Part shown: positions 46,317 to 53,424 of the stretch, piece after piece
Layout: each line of letters begins with the position of its first letter
Position numbering within the stretch: the stretch's first letter is position 1
NCBI GenBank assembly: GCA_002840735.1
Contig: PHBY01000005.1
Span: forward strand, 62,001 to 126,000
DNA: 64,000 bases
Direction of reading: 5' to 3'
Source of the DNA: Chloroflexi bacterium HGW-Chloroflexi-2
GTDB lineage: Bacteria; Chloroflexota; Anaerolineae; Anaerolineales; Anaerolineaceae
Notes under the pieces: model-generated
The model's input: only the letters and a program-made list of their open reading frames with translations
Databases searched by the model: none
What the model was told of the DNA's origin: nothing
Position numbers and translations under genes: made by a program

Positions 46317-46949
46317 TTAGCCTACCGGTTCTTTCATGATAACAAATTCACAAACATTGTTGCCAGCAGCGATACATTTTGTTTCAACCACGCGGAATTC
46401 GTATCCGCCTGATACCCATTTTAATCCTTCTTGAATTAATCCGGTAGCCACATGGCAGCCAGGTTTCTCAATGTGCCTGCCATAACAGACTGGACATTTG
46501 TGGATGGTATAAATGAAGTGATCCTCTTTTTCTTCCACAGTGGAATGTTGATCGCTGGTTTGGGTAAAAATTCTTGCCATCGCAGGCAAACCAATTTTTA
46601 TTTTGGTATGCAGGGGCAGCACCTTAAATGCAAGATCACCGGCGCCGGCCAGTGCTCCAAAATTTCTTAATCCCTCAGCAAATGTTGCCCGTCCTGCTCT
46701 GAGCGCTAATCCGCGTCCACCACGGGGACCGTACATTTCTTCCAGAGCGCCCCAAATGGCAGAAAAATAGGCAAAATCATATTCCCTGTTGAGGTTCGGG
46801 GGTGGGTAGTTATCGATCAGATGTTGAAGATTAGCCAGGTTGAGAATGGCATTGACACCATTCTTACCCATCACATCTTCCAGTGCTTTGAGAGCAATAT
46901 TGGCAATTTTGTTTGGATAATAAAGACCGCTGACTGGAATAGGTTCCAT
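46317..46949 (-). CDS. V4R domain protein
   Basis: A 210-residue protein with a C-terminal V4R (4-vinyl reductase-type) ligand-binding domain: CPVCYGRHIEKPGCHVATGL and CIAAGNNVCEFVI, with Cys that may bind a metal. V4R domains are found in signalling regulators and in an unrelated chlorophyll-biosynthesis reductase. No catalytic partner is seen. It lies between a roadblock protein and a response regulator, so a sensory role is favoured. Weak ribosome binding site. Confidence 0.75.
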   Translation of the reverse strand: MEPIPVSGLYYPNKIANIALKALEDVMGKNGVNAILNLANLQHLIDNYPPPNLNREYDFAYFSAIWGALEEMYGPRGGRGLALRAGRATFAEGLRNFGALAGAGDLAFKVLPLHTKIKIGLPAMARIFTQTSDQHSTVEEKEDHFIYTIHKCPVCYGRHIEKPGCHVATGLIQEGLKWVSGGYEFRVVETKCIAAGNNVCEFVIMKEPVG

Positions 46950-46961
46950 TTCAAACCAGAG

Positions 46962-47333
46962 CTAAATTAGCTTGGTCAGGTCTTCTGCAGCACGACGCAT
47001 ATCCAGGAAAATAAGGCCAAGTTTTGCCTGTTCACGTGACAGTGCGGTCAGAACTGCTTCTTCGCCGACTGACATCAGGACAACATAACCCTGTTTACCT
47101 TTGATATAAACCTGCTCGAGATTACCACGTCCTAATTCTGTCGCAATTCTTTCACCCAGTGAAAGCATGGCGGCTGACATAGCCGAAACCCGGTCTTCCT
47201 CCACCCCTTGTGGTAATGCAGACGCAATGGTTAAACCATCTACACTGACGATTGCCGATGCTTCGATATCCGGTGAGGACGCCTGAAGCTCTCTCAGCCT
47301 TTCTACCATGAGTTGAGTTCTTGATTTTGTCAA
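46962..47333 (-). CDS. Roadblock/LC7 domain protein
   Basis: A 123-residue single-domain protein (IEASAIVSVDGLTIASALP, ERIATELGRGNLEQVYIKG, GYVVLMSVGEEAVLTALS) of the roadblock/LC7 family; MglB of Myxococcus is a GTPase-activating member. TTG start at 47333 is placed with AAGGAG seven bases upstream; the frame extends further but lacks a good start. First gene of the operon with V4R and the response regulator. No small GTPase gene lies in the window. Confidence 0.85.
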   Translation of the reverse strand: MTKSRTQLMVERLRELQASSPDIEASAIVSVDGLTIASALPQGVEEDRVSAMSAAMLSLGERIATELGRGNLEQVYIKGKQGYVVLMSVGEEAVLTALSREQAKLGLIFLDMRRAAEDLTKLI

Positions 47334-47496
47334 AATGACGCTCCTTGAGGGAATTCTATTCGAAAAAATTTGATTGTTAATTAATGTAGCATAGTCAAAA
47401 AACACTGTCAAGCAAACTTTCAGAACTTGAAAGGTGCGGGTTGGTTGACCTTACAGCTGACCGAAATGAATTGTGAGTTTGAATATCAAAATCAGG

Positions 47497-47509
47497 TACA
47501 ATGTTGTTA
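47497..47509 (+). promoter_or_regulatory. Leaderless-type -10 box of the magnesium chelatase I gene
   Basis: TACAAT (47497-47502), seven bases (GTTGTTA), then ATG at 47510. An earlier in-frame ATG at 47501 overlaps the hexamer itself. No ribosome binding site. Confidence 0.55.
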
Positions 47510-48655
47510 ATGACAAATAATCTTAACACGGAACGGTTAATATATCCATTTACTGCCATTGTTGGGCAGGAAGAAATGGTTCTGGCGTTGATTTTGAATG
47601 CGATCAACCCCAGAATTGGCGGTGTTTTGATTCAAGGAGAAAGAGGGACCGCCAAATCCACAGCTGTACGGGCTTTAGCGGCTTTGCTTCCAAAGATTCA
47701 AGTAATTCAAGGGTGCCGTTTTGGATGCCAACCGTCTAAACCAAGCACATGGTGCAGTGAATGTCATCAGCGTTTTATTGCCGGAGAAAAGCCAGAGACA
47801 ATCGAGAAAGCTACCCCCTTTGTCAATTTACCCGTCTCAGCCACAGAAGACCGGGTGGTGGGAACCCTCGACATTGAAAAAGCCATTCGCTATGGCATGA
47901 GAGCTTTCGAAGCCGGGGTACTGGCGGAAGCCAACCGTGGGCTGTTATATATTGACGAAGTCAATCTATTGGATGATCACGTGGTGGATGTGCTTCTTGA
48001 TACAGCTGCCATGGGGGTTAATATCATTGAACGTGAAGGCATCTCCTTTTCTCATCCAGCCCGGTTCATGCTGGTTGGGACGATGAATCCGGAGGAAGGG
48101 ACGCTGCGGCCACAATTGATTGACCGCTTTGGATTATCCGTCACAGTAAAGAGCATCACGGATATAAGAAGAAGAGTCGTAATTTTGCAACGGGTGCTCG
48201 ATTTTGAAAATGATCCGTATCGTTTTCTCAAAACCTGGGAAAATTGTGAAAAGACACTTTCCAATCGCCTCATCCAGGCACAGCATCTGTTACCACGCAT
48301 AAAAATTACGCATGAAAATCTTGAAATGATCGCCGATGTCACCAGCCAATTCAAGATAGAAGGTCACAGAGCGGATTTGGTTATTCAGAAAACGGCGATT
48401 GCGCATGCTGTCTATAACAACCGCACGCACCTGGAGCCCAGTGATATTCATGTTGCGGCACAATTAGCCTTACCGCATCGCTTGAAACGCAAACCATTCG
48501 ATCAGCCATTTGAGTTACCAGTCTTGGAAGATACAGTAAAAACAATTATTTATCCGGAACGAGCGGCGAAGTTACAGGAAATCCTGAATGATAAACGGGA
48601 CCCATTAACCATCCAGGATCCACACAACGAATGCGGTTTTTATATCGTTGGATAA
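47510..48655 (+). CDS. Magnesium chelatase subunit I (BchI/ChlI) homologue, orphan
   Basis: A 381-residue AAA+ ATPase. Walker A is GERGTAKST; a family-specific Cys segment (CRFGCQPSKPSTWCSECHQ) follows; Walker B is LLYIDEVNLLDDH; the sensor segment is MLVGTMNPEEGTLRPQLIDRFGL. BchI normally works with BchD and BchH to put Mg2+ into protoporphyrin, but neither partner is in the window. It may be a MoxR-like chaperone or support cobalamin-type chelation. It is divergent from the roadblock operon. A NUDIX fragment follows its stop. Confidence 0.85.
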   Translation: MTNNLNTERLIYPFTAIVGQEEMVLALILNAINPRIGGVLIQGERGTAKSTAVRALAALLPKIQVIQGCRFGCQPSKPSTWCSECHQRFIAGEKPETIEKATPFVNLPVSATEDRVVGTLDIEKAIRYGMRAFEAGVLAEANRGLLYIDEVNLLDDHVVDVLLDTAAMGVNIIEREGISFSHPARFMLVGTMNPEEGTLRPQLIDRFGLSVTVKSITDIRRRVVILQRVLDFENDPYRFLKTWENCEKTLSNRLIQAQHLLPRIKITHENLEMIADVTSQFKIEGHRADLVIQKTAIAHAVYNNRTHLEPSDIHVAAQLALPHRLKRKPFDQPFELPVLEDTVKTIIYPERAAKLQEILNDKRDPLTIQDPHNECGFYIVG

Positions 48656-48865
48656 AAGACCCTTTGGGCTAAGGAAGTTTACCTGATTCCTCAGTATTGT
48701 TTTGGTGTTTCAACATCCCAGTTCGATATAAACTTATCCAATGAACATAGCGCATATGGCTGGTTTCTTTACGAGCAGGCGCATCAGATACTCAAATTTG
48801 ATGCTAACAAAACTGCATTATGGGAATTAAATCAAAGATTGAAGGGAAAAGGACCAAGAGGTTAA
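48656..48865 (+). pseudogene. C-terminal fragment of a NUDIX hydrolase
   Basis: This open stretch has no start codon and continues in the same frame after the BchI-like stop. It reads KEVYLIPQYCFGVS, then INLSNEHSAYGWFLYEQAHQ and FDANKTALWELNQRLKG, ending at TAA 48863-48865. The EH-AYGW and NKTALWELN-RL pieces are the C-terminal pattern of a NUDIX family with dihydroneopterin triphosphate-like substrates. The NUDIX box and N-terminal half are missing, so it is a truncated remnant. Confidence 0.75.
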
Positions 48866-49144
48866 AACAACATCCACAAATTTCATAATTAATAAATGAA
48901 CGGGTTATTGTAGTTTTTTATCTATTTTCACGCACGTTAGTGAAAAAATCTTGTTTGTCTGGCAACATTATGTTATATTTTAATTGTCCAAGTCAAGAGG
49001 ATAACCTGGTTGTCATCCCAATCGTAAAACGAAAACAGATGTAACCATTATTGTTCCTTCCTTATTGTTTCATTCATTGTTCTTACTCTAAAAATGAATT
49101 TTGTTTGATTAAAAAAATTTCTCATGTTCTGATAAGGTGGTGGA
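48866..49144. other. Intergenic gap before the mutase gene
   Basis: A/T-rich sequence. Near 48931-48945 CACGCACGTTAGTG can fold weakly. A ribosome binding site AAGGTGG lies at the end. Nothing else recognised. Confidence 0.4.
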
Positions 49145-50779
49145 TTGAAAACGGTCATCGCTGGTGCACTTGGAGAATGTGTACATGTAGCTGGTATCAA
49201 TAATTTTTTACATCTGGCGGAAGAAGCCGGTTGGAAAACAGTGTTTTTAGGCCCGGCTGTTTCGATAGACCAGTTCCTTTCCATGGCAAAGTCCGAACAG
49301 GCGGATATGGTTGGTGTCTCCTACCGGTTGACCCCTGAAACAGGCGAACGATTGTTGGCAGAATTCGCTGAAGCCGCGGATGAGTTACGGGAAAGTGGTG
49401 TTCGATTTGTTTTTGGGGGAACACCACCGGTGGCAGAAAAAGCAAAAGCAAGTGGTTTTTTTGAGCGTGTCTTCGATGGAAATGAGGGAGATGTCGAAGT
49501 TTTGCGGTTTTTACGTTCACAGGAAACCGGCACCTCAACTCCGGTGAAGTGTCCAGAGAAAACTATTGAACGAATTCATTGGAAACAACCCTTCCCGCTT
49601 TTACGGCATCATTTTGGGTTACCTACCCTTGCGGAAAGCGTGGATGGCATCAGGAAAATTGCTGAAAGTCAGGTATTGGATGTCATTTCTTTAGGGATTG
49701 ATCAGGATGCTCAGGAAAACTTCTTTCATCCGGAGAGACAGGATCCACGCCGGAAAGGTGCTGGTGGTGTGCCAGTGCGCTCTGCACAGGATTATTCCCT
49801 GCTTTTTCAAGCCAGCCGATGTGGAAATTTCCCTTTAATGCGCACGTATTCCGGGACGGATGATTTTATTCTATTGGCTGAACTGGTAACAGAAACCATC
49901 CAGAATGCCTGGTGTGCGATTCCATTATTCTGGTTCAATCAAATGGATGGTAGAGGTCCCTGGGATTTGGAAGGATCGATTAGAGAACACCAACAAGTGA
50001 TGAAATGGTATGGAGAGCGTGGCATCCCGGTTGAGTTGAATGAACCGCACCATTGGGGCATGCGCGATGCACCGGATGTGATCTATGTGGTGGCAGCATA
50101 TTTGTCGGCTATCAATGCCAAAGCTTTTGGCGTACGCGATTATATTGCTCAGTTCATGTTTAACAGCCCTCCAGGATTATCCGATCGAATGGATCTGGCG
50201 AAAATGCTGGCAATCTTAGAATTGATCGAACCACTTGCAGATGAAAACTTTCAGATTTGGCGTCAAACCAGAACCGGGTTATTGAGTTATCCGCTTGATC
50301 CAATCGCTGCCAGGGCACATCTGGTTGCCAGTATTTATCTCCAGATGGCTTTAAAGCCACATATTGTGCACGTGGTCGGGTTCAGTGAAGCCGATCATGC
50401 AGCTAGAGCAGATGATGTGATTGAATCCTGCCAGTTGGCACAACGAGCTATCGAGAATGCTATCAAAGGTGCCCCGGATATGACTGCTGATGCGATTGTG
50501 CAATCACGGATCAAACATTTAGTATCAGAAGCAACAATTACACTGGACACCATTCGTTCAATGGGTGATGGCTATAATGCTCTTTTAGATCCCAAGGTAT
50601 TGACTGAAGCAGTTCAGCGCGGCATTCTGGATGCTCCTCAATTAAAAAACAATCGATTTGGTCTTGGAAAGATTAGAACCCGTATCCTCAATGGTGGTTG
50701 TGAGGCCATAGATGGAAACGGAAATTTTCTTTCCGAGACAGATCGGATATTACAAATCAGACAAGGAAAAATAACATGA
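49145..50779 (+). CDS. Cobalamin-dependent mutase-like protein (B12 domain fused to glutamate-mutase-like barrel)
   Basis: A 544-residue protein with TTG start (AAGGTGG upstream). Residues 1-135 look like a B12-binding Rossmann domain: GECVHVAGINNFLHLAEEAGW holds His14 and Gly17 of the DxHxxG loop (Asp is replaced by Cys12), with VGVSYRL and VFGGTPP later. Residues 150-544 resemble the catalytic barrel of glutamate mutase E in layout: RTYSGTDDFILLAELV, then LEGSIREHQQVMKWYGERGIPVELNEPHHW, then AYLSAINAKAFGVRDYI. It likely does a carbon-skeleton or amino-group rearrangement of an amino acid. It is coupled (4-base overlap) to an opine-dehydrogenase-family gene. Confidence 0.7.
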   Translation: MKTVIAGALGECVHVAGINNFLHLAEEAGWKTVFLGPAVSIDQFLSMAKSEQADMVGVSYRLTPETGERLLAEFAEAADELRESGVRFVFGGTPPVAEKAKASGFFERVFDGNEGDVEVLRFLRSQETGTSTPVKCPEKTIERIHWKQPFPLLRHHFGLPTLAESVDGIRKIAESQVLDVISLGIDQDAQENFFHPERQDPRRKGAGGVPVRSAQDYSLLFQASRCGNFPLMRTYSGTDDFILLAELVTETIQNAWCAIPLFWFNQMDGRGPWDLEGSIREHQQVMKWYGERGIPVELNEPHHWGMRDAPDVIYVVAAYLSAINAKAFGVRDYIAQFMFNSPPGLSDRMDLAKMLAILELIEPLADENFQIWRQTRTGLLSYPLDPIAARAHLVASIYLQMALKPHIVHVVGFSEADHAARADDVIESCQLAQRAIENAIKGAPDMTADAIVQSRIKHLVSEATITLDTIRSMGDGYNALLDPKVLTEAVQRGILDAPQLKNNRFGLGKIRTRILNGGCEAIDGNGNFLSETDRILQIRQGKIT

Positions 50780-51876
50780 CAACAAAAACCAGATACACCG
50801 TGATTGGCGCTGGACATGGAGGACGGGCAATGGCTGCACATTTGGGGCTGATGGGATTTCCAACCATACTCTATAACCGCACAGAGGAGCATATAGCTGC
50901 CATTAAAGAGTTGGGCGGAATAGACCTTGATAGTGTAAGCAATGAATTGCGTGGCTTTGGCAAATTGACAAAAGTGACAACCAATATCGCTGAAGCTATT
51001 CAGGATTCTGAAATGATCATGGTGGTGATTCCATCCTCAGCACATGCAGAAATTGCAGCAGCTTGTGCACCGTTCTTGAAGGATGGTCAATTTGTGATCC
51101 TGCATCCTGGTCGTACCTGTGGAGCCATTGAATTTGCCAAAGTGATTCGCGATTTTGGTTGCACTGCAGATGTGACCATAGCTGAAGCTGAGACATTCAT
51201 TTATGCATCTCGGGCTGATGGCCCAGCGCAAGCCAGAATTTTTCGGATCAAAGAAGCAGTCCCGTTAGCAGCGTTACCAGCAACCAGGACAGCAAGGGTT
51301 TTGGAGAAAATCCATGAAGCTTTTCCACAGTTCATCGATGGGGGTAATGTTCTTCAAACCGGATTGAATAATATGGGAGCCATTTTTCATCCAGCCATCA
51401 GTCTGCTAAATGCCGGTTGGATTGAATCAACGCATGGTGATTTTCAGTTCTACATCAACGGCGTGACTCCTTCAGTTTCCCGGGTTTTAGAGGCTTTGGA
51501 TCGGGAACGAGTGACAGTGGCTTCATCTCTGGGAATACGAGCCCGAACTGCAATGGAATGGTTAACATTGGCTTACAATGCAACCGGAGATACACTCGAA
51601 GAAGCAATCCATAATCAACCCGGGTATTATGGTATCAAAGCGCCACCGATGCTCAATCACCGTTACTTATTTGAAGATGTGCCCATGAGCCTGGTACCGA
51701 TTGCCTCCCTCGGACAAAGATTTGGTGTCTCAGTCCGTGGCATTGATGCGATCATACGATTGGCTTGTATCGTACATCGCACGGATTATTGGCGCAGAGG
51801 GCGAACCATCGAGAAATTAGGTTTGGATGTGTTGGATGTGGATGAGTTGACTCAGTATGTGATGGAAGGGTTATAA
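50776..51876 (+). CDS. Octopine/nopaline dehydrogenase-family protein
   Basis: A 366-residue NAD(P)-dependent dehydrogenase. Rossmann motif VIGAGHGGRAMAAHL (GxGxxG at 11-16). The helical C-terminal domain carries the family HP motif in NNMGAIFHPAISLLNAG, where the His is catalytic in opine dehydrogenases. Such enzymes join an amino acid and an alpha-keto acid reductively, or do the reverse. It overlaps the mutase-like gene by 4 bases (ATGA), which implies joint function. Confidence 0.8.
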   Translation: MTTKTRYTVIGAGHGGRAMAAHLGLMGFPTILYNRTEEHIAAIKELGGIDLDSVSNELRGFGKLTKVTTNIAEAIQDSEMIMVVIPSSAHAEIAAACAPFLKDGQFVILHPGRTCGAIEFAKVIRDFGCTADVTIAEAETFIYASRADGPAQARIFRIKEAVPLAALPATRTARVLEKIHEAFPQFIDGGNVLQTGLNNMGAIFHPAISLLNAGWIESTHGDFQFYINGVTPSVSRVLEALDRERVTVASSLGIRARTAMEWLTLAYNATGDTLEEAIHNQPGYYGIKAPPMLNHRYLFEDVPMSLVPIASLGQRFGVSVRGIDAIIRLACIVHRTDYWRRGRTIEKLGLDVLDVDELTQYVMEGL

Positions 51877-51994
51877 ACGAATTATTTATGAAAACCGAAT
51901 TATCTGGTATTCGAGCTCACAGCCGGGATGAGCTGGATCCCAACCTGCCGAATCGCTCAATGCTTCACCCTGTTTGACAAATCAGGAGCCTGAA

Positions 51995-52169
51995 TTGTAC
52001 AACCGAAATCGATTGGACCGAGAACGACTGGAACTTTATCTAACCCAACTGATCATGAAAATTCGCATAATCTTATTGGTGTTGGGGATATTTACTTTTG
52101 TCTATGCTTGCTGGTAGTTTGATTGATATTCTAGGTTTATATCTGGTGATATTAGGCACTTCGTTCTGA
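51995..52169 (+). CDS. Small membrane protein, perhaps frame-disrupted
   Basis: A TTG at 51995 preceded by AGGAG (six bases) opens a 40-residue frame: an Arg-rich start (YNRNRLDRERLELYLTQ), a helix (IRIILLVLGIFTFVYA) and stop at 52117. A second hydrophobic segment (LIDILGLYLVILGTS) continues from about 52104 in another frame to TGA 52167-52169. Together they resemble a two-helix small protein with a one-base shift near 52104-52115. It may be intact at 40 residues, or a pseudogene. The rest of the 392-base gap 51877-52268 shows nothing else. Confidence 0.4.
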
Positions 52170-52268
52170 ATGATCACCAAAACAGCTCGGTTTCTTACAT
52201 GGTTAGCATTAGTGGGGAAGAAGCAGTAGAGGGGGATTGCCAATTCATGTTAAAGTTAGCAAAGGGAT

Positions 52269-52691
52269 TTAAAATAACAAAAGCATATCTCTCCGGAATT
52301 TGGTGCGTTTCAAGAACATCTGTATTCCTTTGAAACCAAAAACCATTAACCCAATCATAAAAACAACTGCTCCGATAGGAAGGATGATACCGGGCAGGCT
52401 GAATAATGCTTTGGTCAACCAATATTCTGCCCATTGGAGGCTCCATTGCATCAGTGGGGAAAATTGTTCAGGTAAAAATGTTGGTATCAGGAAAGCGATC
52501 CCAATGGTGATGGCAATGATCATGCTGGAGACTAAATCTACCCAGGACAGCACCTGGAATTTTGGTTTTTCTTCAATTTTTACCTGCTCTAAAAATAACC
52601 GGCTGAAATCAAGCGGTAATTCGGCGAGCGGTTCACATCGAATTGCATCCTCGATCATGTGATCCAATGGTCCCTCATTTATGCGATCCAT
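52269..52691 (-). CDS. Putative membrane-bound anti-sigma factor
   Basis: A 140-residue protein. The N-terminal 45 residues are soluble (DRINEGPLDHMIEDAIRCEPL), followed by two transmembrane segments (MIIAITIGIAFLIPTFL and LPIGAVVFMIGLMVFG). It overlaps the sigma factor gene by 13 bases, the usual place of an anti-sigma gene. No zinc-binding anti-sigma motif is visible, so the assignment rests on position and topology. Confidence 0.65.
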   Translation of the reverse strand: MDRINEGPLDHMIEDAIRCEPLAELPLDFSRLFLEQVKIEEKPKFQVLSWVDLVSSMIIAITIGIAFLIPTFLPEQFSPLMQWSLQWAEYWLTKALFSLPGIILPIGAVVFMIGLMVFGFKGIQMFLKRTKFRRDMLLLF

Positions 52692-53248
52692 GTGTGTACC
52701 TCCTGGTTTAATAGTAAGCGTTCTTTTAACTGAGCTTTTGCTCTGAAGATGGTTGTTTTTACGGTACCGATGGGCATATCCATCACTTCTGAAATTTCCT
52801 GGTATGACAGTTCCTGTTTAAATCTTAAGGATAAAACCAGGCGATAGATTTCCGGAAGATTTCTGAGTTCCTGCTGAATGAATTGGGACAGTTCGACCTG
52901 TTCACTTCCCTGTTCCAGATAGCTTTCAACAGGTATCTCCTCTTCATCTTCTTCTAAGGAAATTGTGTTCTTTTCGCGTTGCAAACGCGGGTAGCGGTCA
53001 TAGCAAAGGTTCATCAGTATGCGATATAACCAGGTGCGGAATCCAGATTCACCACGAAAATTTTTCAACCCCTTCCAGGCACGGATGAAGGTTTCCTGGG
53101 TTACATCCTGTGCCTCCTGTGAGTGGGAGACGGCCCTTAAAGCCAGATTGTAAAGGAACAATTGATGCATGGTCACAAGTTCGGCAAATGCATAGGTGTC
53201 TCCAGTAATCGCGCGTTTGATCAGGGTGGTTTCTTCGATGAATTCCAT
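52679..53248 (-). CDS. ECF-family RNA polymerase sigma factor
   Basis: A 189-residue sigma-70 of the extracytoplasmic function group. Region 2 contains DVTQETFIRAWKGLKNFRGES and FRTWLYRILMNLCYDRYPR. A linker is followed by region 4 (LRFKQELSYQEISEVMDMPIGTVKTTIFRAK). It directs RNA polymerase to a small stress regulon, and is held inactive by a membrane anti-sigma, probably the overlapping gene. Its own upstream promoter and that of the divergent DUF4097 operon share a motif. AAGGA precedes the ATG. Confidence 0.93.
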   Translation of the reverse strand: MEFIEETTLIKRAITGDTYAFAELVTMHQLFLYNLALRAVSHSQEAQDVTQETFIRAWKGLKNFRGESGFRTWLYRILMNLCYDRYPRLQREKNTISLEEDEEEIPVESYLEQGSEQVELSQFIQQELRNLPEIYRLVLSLRFKQELSYQEISEVMDMPIGTVKTTIFRAKAQLKERLLLNQEVHTWIA

Positions 53249-53268
53249 CAGGTATCCTTAATAGTATA

Positions 53269-53294
53269 GACCGCTTTTGGTTGAAAAAAGTTTC
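53269..53294 (-). promoter_or_regulatory. ECF-type promoter of the sigma operon
   Basis: On the minus strand GAAAC (53290-53294), 16 bases and CGGTC (53269-53273), 20 bases before the sigma factor ATG. This matches the ECF -35/-10 style, and the same motif and spacing occur on the other strand. Confidence 0.7.
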
Positions 53295-53350
53295 GGTTTT
53301 GAAAAAATTTGCAACTCTCAATCATCTGAGATATTTCTGATAATTTATTT

Positions 53351-53376
53351 GAAACATTTATTGAGCTAACCCGGTC
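53351..53376 (+). promoter_or_regulatory. ECF-type promoter of the DUF4097 operon
   Basis: GAAAC (53351-53355), 16 bases, CGGTC (53372-53376), about 50 bases before the DUF4097 ATG. The motif is identical to the divergent sigma-gene promoter. Confidence 0.7.
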
Positions 53377-53424
53377 AAAATAAGTAACAATGAAAAAAAT
53401 CGTAAATGATTTTTTGGAGGTAGC

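Noticed and set aside
46317-48655. Bacteriochlorophyll biosynthesis cluster, because BchI and a V4R (4-vinyl reductase) protein are adjacent
   Set aside because: BchD, BchH and all other chlorophyll genes are absent; V4R also occurs in signalling proteins and here lies in a roadblock/response regulator operon on the other strand.
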